NCBI GenBank assembly: GCA_919902485.1
Contig: CAKKRB010000109.1
Location: 1 to 5,733 of the forward strand
Direction of reading: 5' to 3'
Source: Omnitrophica bacterium GWA2_41_15
Lineage (GTDB): Bacteria; Omnitrophota; Gorgyraeia; Gorgyraeales; Gorgyraeaceae
DNA length: 5,733 nt
Made by a program: the position numbers and the translations under genes. Shown here in pieces: positions 1-5,270 of this stretch (its first letter is position 1; the number at the start of each line of letters is the position of its first letter). The notes below the pieces were generated by a model. The model made no database searches, was not told where the DNA came from, and was given only the letters and a program-made list of their open reading frames with translations.

Positions 1-441
1 AAAAAGGCAGTGCCTGTAATAAATGAGAACGATACTGTCTCTGTGGATGAGATAAAATTCGGAGACAATGACAAGCTTTCCGCCCTTGTGGCAAGCATGG
101 CGTCAGCGGATTTATTGATAATGCTTACAGACGTTGATGGCTTGTATATAGACGACAAAAGAACAGTAGCCAGCGTTGTGCAGGAGATAAATACAGGCAT
201 AGAGAGATTGGCGGCCGGCACTGACAAAGAATGTTCTCTCGGAGGTATGAAGACAAAACTGGATGCGGCAAAAATAGCCGTTAAATCAGGCATAGACTGC
301 ATTATAGCCAATGGCAGGGAAAAGAATGTGCTTTTGAAAATTTTGAAAGGGGAAAAAACAGGGACGCTTTTTCAAGCCCATAAGGCCAAGATAACAGGCA
401 GGGTTTTTTACGAAGAGGCTATAAATCGGATAGTTCTATAG
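1..441 (+). CDS. proB: Glutamate 5-kinase, C-terminal part (5' end outside window)
   Basis: Glutamate 5-kinase phosphorylates L-glutamate to gamma-glutamyl phosphate with ATP in the cytoplasm, the first step of proline synthesis. The reading frame is open from base 1 (Lys-Lys-Ala-Val-Pro), so this is a truncated gene and the GTG at position 10 is not a real start. Visible family motifs, in order, are PVINENDTV, the substrate-binding stretch KFGDNDKLSA, the nucleotide-site strand LLIMLTDVDGLY, and the late Gly/Lys motif GGMKTKLDAAKIA. These are the second half of the amino-acid-kinase fold. The protein ends about 20 residues after GTLFQAH, so it lacks the C-terminal PUA domain found in E. coli ProB; short forms without PUA are known in the family. 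The stop is 13 nt before proA, as expected for a proBA operon. Identity is very secure from motifs plus context. Confidence 0.95.
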   Translation, partial: KKAVPVINENDTVSVDEIKFGDNDKLSALVASMASADLLIMLTDVDGLYIDDKRTVASVVQEINTGIERLAAGTDKECSLGGMKTKLDAAKIAVKSGIDCIIANGREKNVLLKILKGEKTGTLFQAHKAKITGRVFYEEAINRIVL

Positions 442-454
442 AAGCAATGTATAT

Positions 455-1759
455 ATGACACTCAAAGATAAAATTATCAAAAAGTTAAAAGATGCTAAAG
501 AGGCGTCGCTTGCGCTTGCCAATGTTTCCAGCGGACAGAAGAATAAAGCGCTTTCGGGAATGGCGCAGTCGCTTTTAAAGAATACTGAATATCTTTTGTC
601 GGAAAACGCAAAAGATGTTTCTCTTGCAAATGAAATTGGCCTTTCTGATGCTATGATAGACAGGCTCACGCTTACTGAAAAGCGCATAAAAGAAATGGCA
701 GAGTCAATAAAACAGGTAGCAGGCTTAAAAGACCCTGTCGGTAAAATTCTCAAGCAGTGGAAAAGGCCGAACGGACTTGTTATAAAAAAAGTAGCTGTTC
801 CTATGGGCGTTATCGGGATCATATATGAATCAAGGCCGGATGTGACAAGCGATTGCGCGTCTCTTTGCCTAAAGTCAGGCAACGCATGCATTTTGAGAGG
901 CGGAAGCGAGGCTATAAATTCAAATCTGGCTATTCATAAGACAATCACAAAGGACCTTAAAAAATTCGGGATACCAGAAGCAGCTGTAACAATGATTGAT
1001 GTAGCTGACAGGTCAGCGGTAAAGAGCTTATTAAAACAGGACAGCCTCATAGATGTGGTAATCCCCAGAGGCGGAGAAAGCCTGATTAGATATGTTGCAG
1101 AGAATTCTCTGATCCCTGTGATAAAGCACTATAAAGGCGTATGCCACTTATATGTAGATAAATACGCTGATTTAAAAATGGCCCTGGATATCATGCTTAA
1201 TGCAAAGGTTCAGCGGCCGGGTGTATGCAATGCCATAGAAAAGATGCTGGTCCACAAAGATATAGCTGTAAAATTTCTGCCTGAGGCGGCCAGGCTGCTG
1301 GATGACGCAGGCGTGGAACTCAGGGGATGCGATAAAACCTTAAAGTTCCTTCGCGGAATCAACCCTTCGACTACGCTCAGGGTTGATGCTGAGCGAAGTC
1401 GAAGCATCAAAAAGGCCGCGGAAAAAGACTGGTATGAAGAATACCTGGATTTGATCCTGGCGATTAAAGTTGTAAATAATGCGGACGAGGCAATAAACCA
1501 TATAAACAAATACGGCTCCAGGCATTCAGACGCGATTGTCACCAAAAACAAAAAGACAGCCGGGAAATTTTTACAAGAGGTGGATTCTGCGTGCGTCTAT
1601 CATAACGCATCCACTAGATTTACAGACGGGTATCAGTTTGGCATGGGCGCTGAGATAGGCATAAGCACTGGCAAGATCCATGCCCGCGGCCCAATGGCGC
1701 TTGAAGAACTTTGCACATATAAATATATTATCCTTGGCTCCGGCCAGACCCGCCCTTAA
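455..1759 (+). CDS. proA: Gamma-glutamyl phosphate reductase (glutamate-5-semialdehyde dehydrogenase) with in-frame palindromic insert
   Basis: ProA reduces gamma-glutamyl phosphate with NADPH to glutamate-5-semialdehyde, which cyclises on the way to proline. The 434-residue product has the aldehyde-dehydrogenase-type fold. Motifs visible are VPMGVIGIIYESRPDV (about 115-130), LRGGSEAINSN (147-157), VIPRGGESLI (202-211), the catalytic cysteine in QRPGVCNA (Cys258), and the C-terminal block from NASTRFTDG to HARGPMALEEL (about 384-418). The usual length is about 417. The excess matches a 16-residue insert at 303-318 (NPSTTLRVDAERSRSI), encoded exactly by a 48-bp palindromic element, and flanked by the family-like segments GVELRGCDKTLKFL and AAEKDWYEEYLDLILAIKVV. 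All catalytic motifs remain, so the enzyme is probably functional. The start ATG lies 13 nt after proB and has no strong Shine-Dalgarno, so translational coupling is likely. The stop codon lies in the left arm of a second palindrome (1756-1794). Confidence 0.96.
   Translation: MTLKDKIIKKLKDAKEASLALANVSSGQKNKALSGMAQSLLKNTEYLLSENAKDVSLANEIGLSDAMIDRLTLTEKRIKEMAESIKQVAGLKDPVGKILKQWKRPNGLVIKKVAVPMGVIGIIYESRPDVTSDCASLCLKSGNACILRGGSEAINSNLAIHKTITKDLKKFGIPEAAVTMIDVADRSAVKSLLKQDSLIDVVIPRGGESLIRYVAENSLIPVIKHYKGVCHLYVDKYADLKMALDIMLNAKVQRPGVCNAIEKMLVHKDIAVKFLPEAARLLDDAGVELRGCDKTLKFLRGINPSTTLRVDAERSRSIKKAAEKDWYEEYLDLILAIKVVNNADEAINHINKYGSRHSDAIVTKNKKTAGKFLQEVDSACVYHNASTRFTDGYQFGMGAEIGISTGKIHARGPMALEELCTYKYIILGSGQTRP
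1361..1408. repeat. 48-bp double palindromic element inserted in frame in proA
   Basis: Two 24-nt units sit head to head. Unit 1 (1361-1384) is AACCCT, core TCGACTACGCTC, AGGGTT. Unit 2 (1385-1408) is GATGCT, core GAGCGAAGTCGA, AGCATC. In each unit the outer 6-mers are exact reverse complements, and the cores of the two units are reverse complements at 11 of 12 positions. The whole can therefore also fold as one hairpin with 16-bp arms (1365-1380 and 1389-1404, one mismatch) and an 8-nt loop. The length is exactly 16 codons and falls on codon boundaries (proA codons 303-318), so the frame is kept. It resembles REP/BIME-like or Rickettsia-palindromic-element-like sequences in style. I do not know a named family with certainty. 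Confidence 0.9.
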
Positions 1760-1794
1760 TTCACAAAACAAGTCATACTCGTTTTGTGAATTAA
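1756..1794. repeat. Perfect inverted repeat at the proA-lipB junction
   Basis: The left arm TTAATTCACAAAAC (1756-1769) and right arm GTTTTGTGAATTAA (1781-1794) are perfect 14-nt reverse complements. They flank an 11-nt loop whose inner AGT/ACT (1771-1773 and 1777-1779) can also pair. The left arm supplies the proA stop codon (TAA, 1757-1759). No T-run follows the right arm, so a classical intrinsic terminator is unlikely. The right arm ends 20 nt before the lipB start and leaves its AGGAG site free. It is sequence-unrelated to the other palindromes here. It is most likely a dispersed palindromic repeat or an mRNA-level hairpin between operon genes. Confidence 0.85.
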
Positions 1795-1806
1795 CGGAAG
1801 CAAACC

Positions 1807-1811
1807 AGGAG
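1807..1811 (+). promoter_or_regulatory. Ribosome binding site deciding the lipB start
   Basis: AGGAG lies three bases before ATG 1815. The spacing is short, but this is the only good Shine-Dalgarno near the point where LipB homology should begin. It argues against the longer frame starting at 1680, which would read through the proA 3' end and the hairpin. Confidence 0.6.
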
Positions 1812-1814
1812 ATA

Positions 1815-2444
1815 ATGAAGCATATTGATCTCGGGATTAGTGAATACAGGGAGGCATACAGGATACAGCGCGAGTTTGTAGATAAGGTAGCGAATGGCGA
1901 ATCAGATAATATATTAATTATTACAGAGCATAAGAGCGTTATTACAATAGGCAGAAAAGGTTCGGCCGATCACATATTTAAAACCGAAGACATAGAGGTT
2001 TTAAATATTGACAGAGGCGGGGATGTAACGTATCACGGCCCTGGCCAGTTAGTAGCTTATCCGATCTTTAAATTAGAAAACGAAGCAAAAGATATACATA
2101 ATTTTTTGAAATTCCTTGAAGATGTCGGCATAAATTTTTTAAGCAGGTACGGGATCGCGGCGCAAAGGAATCCTGGGTTCAGGGGTATCTGGGTTAAAGA
2201 CGCTAAAATCGGGTCAATAGGCATAGGCGTAAAGAAATGGGTCACATACCACGGCATGGCAATAAATATAAACCCGGATCTCAGGCCCTTTTCATTTATA
2301 AAGCCATGCGGTATTGAAGGGGTAAAAATAACTTCGCTGGAAAATTTGTCGAACGAAAAAATAGATATAAATGACGCAAAGCATAAGCTCAAAGACTCAT
2401 TTGAAGAGATTTCCTTATTGGCTGAGACAATCTGTAAGAGATGA
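1815..2444 (+). CDS. lipB: Octanoyl-[acyl carrier protein]:protein N-octanoyltransferase
   Basis: LipB moves the octanoyl group from octanoyl-ACP to the target lysine of a lipoyl domain, the first step of de novo lipoylation in the cytoplasm. The product is 209 residues, close to the family norm. Motifs visible are GRKG (46-49), the signature RGGDVTYHGPGQ (67-78), the catalytic lysine in AKIGSIG (Lys131, matching E. coli Lys135), YHGMAININPDL (145-156), and the catalytic cysteine in KPCGIEG (Cys165, matching E. coli Cys169). The frame is open upstream to 1680, but that extension overlaps proA and the palindrome and has no LipB character, so ATG 1815 with AGGAG is preferred. The last 74 nt overlap lipA. 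Together with lipA and the lipoyl-domain gene downstream this forms a lipoylation module. Confidence 0.94.
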   Translation: MKHIDLGISEYREAYRIQREFVDKVANGESDNILIITEHKSVITIGRKGSADHIFKTEDIEVLNIDRGGDVTYHGPGQLVAYPIFKLENEAKDIHNFLKFLEDVGINFLSRYGIAAQRNPGFRGIWVKDAKIGSIGIGVKKWVTYHGMAININPDLRPFSFIKPCGIEGVKITSLENLSNEKIDINDAKHKLKDSFEEISLLAETICKR

Positions 2445-3246
2445 TCAATGCTTGAGGGAGACAAAAGAGGTCATCGCCGAGCTTAAGCTTAATACCGTAT
2501 GCCAGAGCAGCCGCTGCCCGAATATTTATGATTGTTTTTCAGGCAGGAGATGCACGTTTTTAATACTTGGGAGATATTGCACAAGGCATTGCAGGTTTTG
2601 CGCTGTAGAAAAAAATAAAGTAATGCTGGAAGATCCTGATAGAAAAGAACTGTTCAGAATAAGAGATGCGGTAGATAGACTCGGAATTAAAAATCCGGTA
2701 GTCACTTCTGTTACAAGAGATGACCTTGAGGATGGGGGCGCAGCGCATTTTGCGGATTGTGTAAATATTTTAAGGGAATCCTGTAGCGTATTAAAAATAG
2801 AGGTTCTGATTCCTGATTTTTTAGGCAGAAAAAAATCAATCGAGAAAGTTGTTTCAGCGAAACCTGACATATTTTCGCATAATTTAGAAACAGCGCCGAG
2901 GCTTTATAAAAAAGTCAGGCAGGAAGCGGATTATAACCGTTCTTTGCAAGTGCTTAAATATGCCAAGGAGTCAGATAAGACAATAATTACAAAGAGCGGC
3001 ATTATGGTTGGCATAGGAGAATCGCGTGAAGAAATTTACCAGGTGATGAAGGATTTAAGAAAGGCGGATTGCGATATTATTACCATAGGCCAGTATTTAA
3101 AGCCAGGGCCTGATTGCCTGGACGTAGAAGAATTTTTGGAACCAGAGGAATTTGATAAATTTTCAAAATGGGCAGAGGATCTGGGATTTAAAAGATATTA
3201 TTGCGGCCCGCTTATAAGAAGTTCGTATGAAACCCTAAAGGGTTAA
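2371..3246 (+). CDS. lipA: Lipoyl synthase (radical SAM)
   Basis: LipA inserts two sulfurs at C6 and C8 of a protein-bound octanoyl chain, using a radical-SAM cluster and a sacrificial auxiliary 4Fe-4S cluster. With the ATG at 2371 the product is 291 residues. Both cluster motifs are intact: the auxiliary CX4CX5C (Cys44, Cys49, Cys55 in VCQSSRCPNIYDC) and the radical-SAM CX3CX2C (Cys70, Cys74, Cys77 in CTRHCRFC). The conserved C-terminal RSSY, whose serine ligates the auxiliary cluster, is at 283-286. An N-terminal KRFPYWLR segment resembling the usual KPxWL motif is encoded inside the 3' end of lipB, so the overlap seems real. No clear Shine-Dalgarno precedes 2371; TTG 2401 is an alternative start that still keeps that motif. 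Expression probably depends on coupling to lipB. The last codons and stop lie in a small palindrome (3231-3244). Confidence 0.95.
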   Translation: MTQSISSKTHLKRFPYWLRQSVRDDQCLRETKEVIAELKLNTVCQSSRCPNIYDCFSGRRCTFLILGRYCTRHCRFCAVEKNKVMLEDPDRKELFRIRDAVDRLGIKNPVVTSVTRDDLEDGGAAHFADCVNILRESCSVLKIEVLIPDFLGRKKSIEKVVSAKPDIFSHNLETAPRLYKKVRQEADYNRSLQVLKYAKESDKTIITKSGIMVGIGESREEIYQVMKDLRKADCDIITIGQYLKPGPDCLDVEEFLEPEEFDKFSKWAEDLGFKRYYCGPLIRSSYETLKG

Positions 3247-3278
3247 TTCCATCATGCTGGAACCCAGCCTTTAGGCTG
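3231..3278. repeat. Three consecutive small palindromes at the lipA end
   Basis: Three inverted repeats follow one another. The first is AACCCT-AA-AGGGTT (3231-3244), holding the final lipA codons. The second is TTCCA-6 nt-TGGAA (3247-3262). The third is CAGCCT-TT-AGGCTG (3265-3278). Each arm is only 5-6 bp, but the near end-to-end arrangement is unlikely to be pure chance. No T-run follows, so this is not an evident terminator. It lies directly upstream of the lipoyl-domain ribosome binding site and could be a composite dispersed repeat or an RNA structure. Confidence 0.55.
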
Positions 3279-3284
3279 TACATG

Positions 3285-3289
3285 GGAGG
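3285..3289 (+). promoter_or_regulatory. Ribosome binding site deciding the lipoyl-domain start
   Basis: GGAGG lies four bases before ATG 3294. The earlier in-frame ATG at 3282 would place this site inside the coding region and add MGGI before the family-typical start PELKLPEL, so 3294 is preferred. Confidence 0.7.
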
Positions 3290-3293
3290 TATT

Positions 3294-3524
3294 ATGCCAG
3301 AATTAAAATTACCGGAACTTGCAGAAGGTGTCAACGAGGCAGTGGTGAGTTTCTGGCATTTTAAAGAAGGCGATACTATTAAAGAAGGCGACGAGATAGT
3401 TGAAATGGCTACTGATAAAGCAGCGTTCAACGTGCCGTGCAAATTTTCAGGTATTTTAAAAAAGATAGTAGCGCAGGAAGGGGATACGGTTAAAGTCGGC
3501 CAGATTTTGGCTATCATAGAATAG
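3294..3524 (+). CDS. Free-standing E2-type lipoyl (biotinyl/lipoyl attachment) domain protein
   Basis: This 76-residue protein is a single lipoyl domain of the kind found at the N-terminus of 2-oxoacid dehydrogenase E2 subunits. It starts PELKLPELAEGV, has WHFKEGDTIKEGDEIVEM and the attachment motif TDKA with the predicted lipoyl-lysine Lys42, then FSGILKKIVAQEGDTVKVGQ and a final LAIIE. The domain is complete, but it lacks the linker, the peripheral-subunit-binding domain and the acyltransferase domain of E2. It lies 47 nt after lipA, so it is a likely substrate of the LipB/LipA pair. Either it is a genuine stand-alone lipoyl carrier working with separately encoded E1/E2/E3 subunits, or the remnant of an E2 gene cut short; a 50-bp palindrome begins 14 nt after its stop. 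A biotin carrier role is less likely, since biotin domains usually carry MKM at the attachment site. Confidence 0.9.
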   Translation: MPELKLPELAEGVNEAVVSFWHFKEGDTIKEGDEIVEMATDKAAFNVPCKFSGILKKIVAQEGDTVKVGQILAIIE

Positions 3525-3537
3525 TGAAAATTACCTA

Positions 3538-3587
3538 ATTCCGTTCAGCGATCGGAACAATTAATTGTTCCGATCGCTGAACGGAAT
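3538..3587. repeat. Perfect 50-bp palindrome (repeat family A, copy 1)
   Basis: Bases 3538-3562 are the exact reverse complement of 3563-3587, with no mismatch and no spacer. The conserved arm TTCCGTTCAGCGATCGGAA (3539-3557) recurs, with one change, at 5273-5291. The interior CAATTAATTG also pairs. The palindrome occupies most of the gap between the lipoyl-domain stop and the Lrp start and ends just before the Lrp Shine-Dalgarno. There is no T-run on either side. It is probably a dispersed palindromic repeat. A role as an operator for the adjacent Lrp-type regulator is possible but not required. Confidence 0.9.
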
Positions 3588-3596
3588 GATACGCAT

Positions 3597-3602
3597 GGAG
3601 GG
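3597..3602 (+). promoter_or_regulatory. Ribosome binding site deciding the Lrp-type regulator start
   Basis: GGAGGG sits a few bases before ATG 3607. The in-frame TTG at 3565 lies inside the palindrome, and the ATG at 3595 overlaps this site, so both are poorer starts. Confidence 0.75.
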
Positions 3603-3606
3603 AAGC

Positions 3607-4092
3607 ATGAAAGAGATATTGGAGATTCTGGAAAAAGACGCTCGGACAACGCCTGAAGAAATAGCAAGGATGCTGAGAAAAAGCGTAGCTATGGTAAAAA
3701 AGGCGATTAAAAAATATGAAAAGGAAGGCGTTATAGTTAAATATAAAACAATAACCAACAGGGATATATTGAAGGACGATGGCCAGAAGGTACGCGCCCT
3801 TATAGAAGTAAGGGTTACCCCGCAGAGGGGCCATGGTTTTGACCATATAGCTGAGAGGATATACAGGTTTCCAGAGGTCAAGAGCTGCTATCTGCTGTCA
3901 GGGTCATATGACCTGCTGCTTGTTGTAGAGGGCGGGGATATACAAGAGGTAAGCAGTTTTGTATCAGAAAGGCTCGCTACAATAGATAATGTGAACAGCA
4001 CTGTGACGCATTTTATTCTGAAAAGATATAAAGCGGACGGGGATATACTGAAGCGCATAGAGCGTAATAACCGCATAGCAATATCGTTTTAG
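3607..4092 (+). CDS. Lrp/AsnC family transcriptional regulator
   Basis: This 161-residue protein has an N-terminal winged helix-turn-helix (about 1-50: KEILEILEKDARTTPEEIARMLRK, then a recognition-helix region VAMVKKAIKKYEKEGVI). A RAM-type ligand-binding domain follows (about 62-140: VRALIEVRVTPQRG, then FPEVKSCYLLSGSYDLLLVVEG). SGSYDLLL is the typical RAM turn that binds amino acids or related effectors at the dimer interface. Such proteins are cytoplasmic DNA-binding dimers or octamers, often controlling neighbouring amino-acid genes. The stop is 14 nt before the aminotransferase, so the two are co-transcribed and probably functionally paired. The C-terminal tail after 140 is rich in Lys/Arg. 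The effector and the regulated promoter cannot be read from the sequence. Confidence 0.92.
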   Translation: MKEILEILEKDARTTPEEIARMLRKSVAMVKKAIKKYEKEGVIVKYKTITNRDILKDDGQKVRALIEVRVTPQRGHGFDHIAERIYRFPEVKSCYLLSGSYDLLLVVEGGDIQEVSSFVSERLATIDNVNSTVTHFILKRYKADGDILKRIERNNRIAISF

Positions 4093-4110
4093 GTGGAGGG
4101 TGGAGGGTGA
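4092..4110. repeat. Short tandem repeat GGTGGAG spanning the aminotransferase ribosome binding site
   Basis: GGTGGAG occurs twice in tandem (4092-4098 and 4099-4105), followed by a partial third unit GGTGA (4106-4110). The first base is the last base of the regulator's stop codon. The repeat gives two overlapping GGAGGG Shine-Dalgarno sites, at 4095-4100 and 4102-4107. The first is six bases before GTG 4107, but both are far from the ATG at 4122. Confidence 0.7.
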
Positions 4111-5267
4111 ATGGTGAACAGATGAAAATTTCTAAAGTAGTTGAAAAAATGAAACCATCAGGCATCAGGGAATTCTTTGACCTTGTTATAGGCATGAAGG
4201 ACGTGATTTCTCTTGGCGTGGGAGAGCCGGATTTTGTCACGCCCTGGAATATCTGCGAGTCAGCGATATTTTCCCTTGAAAAAGGCTATACATCCTATAC
4301 TTCTAATAGAGGATTATACGAATTAAGATCTGCAATATCAAAATATCTTAAAAACAAACACTCTCTTTCGTATAGCCCTGATCATAATATGCTGATAACT
4401 ACAGGCGTAAGCGAGGCAGTAGACCTTGTTTTAAGGGCTATTCTGAACCGCGGTGACAAAATACTTGTTCCTGACCCGTCTTATGTGTCGTATGAGCCTG
4501 TAAGCGAATTAGCAGGAGGCAGAGTTGTATTAATGAAGACGAGCGGAAGGGATAATTTTAAATTAACGCCCGGGATTTTAAAAAAATATATATCCAGGGG
4601 TATAAAGGCAGTTATCCTGAATTATCCTGCAAATCCTACGGGAGTTTCCTATACAAGAAAAGAGCTCCTGGCGCTTTCAAAGGTTTTTATAGACCACGAT
4701 TTAATTGTAATAAGCGATGAAATATACGACGAGCTTACATATGATTTTTCGCATACGCCGATTGCAACCCTGTCCGGCATGAAGCAGAGAACTGTATATT
4801 TAAACGGTTTCTCAAAGGCATTTGCAATGACAGGCTGGAGGATAGGTTATGCATGTGGGCCTGAAGAGATAATAAGCGCAATGACAAAGATTCATCAATA
4901 CACAATGCTGTGCGCTCCCATAATGGGCCAGTTAGGCGCAATAGAAGCGCTCAGGGGTTCTGCAAACTCTGTCCTGGAAATGAAAAGGGAATATAAAAGG
5001 CGCAGAGAATTTATTGTCTCAAGACTTAATGAAATAGGGCTGGAGTGTCGTATGCCAGAAGGCACTTTTTATGTTTTTCCGTCTATTAAAAATACAGGAA
5101 TGGGTTCCGTAGATTTTGCAAAAAAATTATTGCATAAAGAAAAAGTTGCAGTTGTACCCGGAACCGCATTTGGTTCGCAGGGAGAAGGCTACATAAGGAT
5201 AGCTTATGCCTCCAGCATGGATAATCTTAAGGAAGCGATGCAGCGCATAGAACATTTCTTAAAATAA
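4107..5267 (+). CDS. PLP-dependent class I/II aminotransferase (aspartate/aromatic-type)
   Basis: A fold-type I aminotransferase, exchanging an amino group between an amino acid and a 2-oxoacid in the cytoplasm. With GTG 4107 it has 386 residues. Key sites are GVGEPDF (37-43), the cofactor-phosphate motif TTGVSEAVDL (98-107), the NYPANPTG motif with Asn176, SDEIY with Asp204 and Tyr207, the PLP lysine Lys237 in GFSKAFAMTGWRIGY with phosphate-binding Arg245, and the substrate-carboxylate arginine Arg364 in YIRIAYASS. The start is uncertain. GTG 4107 has a well-spaced GGAGGG, whereas ATG 4122 gives MKISKVVEKMKPSGIREFFDL, which looks like the usual N-terminus of this group. Pairing with an Lrp-type regulator suggests amino-acid control. 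Substrate cannot be fixed: aspartate, aromatic or branched-chain amino acids are all possible, and aminotransferases of this shape are easily mis-named. Confidence 0.93.
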   Translation: MNGEQMKISKVVEKMKPSGIREFFDLVIGMKDVISLGVGEPDFVTPWNICESAIFSLEKGYTSYTSNRGLYELRSAISKYLKNKHSLSYSPDHNMLITTGVSEAVDLVLRAILNRGDKILVPDPSYVSYEPVSELAGGRVVLMKTSGRDNFKLTPGILKKYISRGIKAVILNYPANPTGVSYTRKELLALSKVFIDHDLIVISDEIYDELTYDFSHTPIATLSGMKQRTVYLNGFSKAFAMTGWRIGYACGPEEIISAMTKIHQYTMLCAPIMGQLGAIEALRGSANSVLEMKREYKRRREFIVSRLNEIGLECRMPEGTFYVFPSIKNTGMGSVDFAKKLLHKEKVAVVPGTAFGSQGEGYIRIAYASSMDNLKEAMQRIEHFLK

Positions 5268-5270
5268 ACC

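Noticed and set aside
447..458. Mini-ORF ATG-TAT-ATA-TGA overlapping the proA start as ATGA
   Set aside because: Three codons with no ribosome binding site; most likely chance in a T/A-rich junction.
436..891. Minus-strand open frame of 151 codons opposite proA
   Set aside because: It is Ser/Phe-rich and low in recognisable features, entirely antisense to conserved proA sequence.
1210..1551. Minus-strand open frame of 113 codons across the proA insert
   Set aside because: It is opposite a well-supported proA with all motifs, has no recognisable domain or ribosome binding site, and the open frame is explained by proA codon usage.
1680..1814. Upstream in-frame extension of lipB giving a 254-residue protein
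   Set aside because: It runs through the proA 3' end and the 1756-1794 hairpin, shows no LipB-like residues, and ATG 1815 has its own AGGAG site.
3100..3125. Short inverted repeat CCAGG...CCTGG inside lipA
   Set aside because: Only 5-bp arms within conserved coding sequence; expected by chance.
3538..3587. Rho-independent terminator
   Set aside because: The stem is perfect, but no T-run follows it on either strand and there is no loop of normal size. The same holds for 5271-5317 and 1756-1794.
3565..3606. N-terminal extension of the Lrp-type regulator from TTG 3565
   Set aside because: It lies in the palindrome, while ATG 3607 has a well-spaced GGAGGG and gives a normal Lrp N-terminus.
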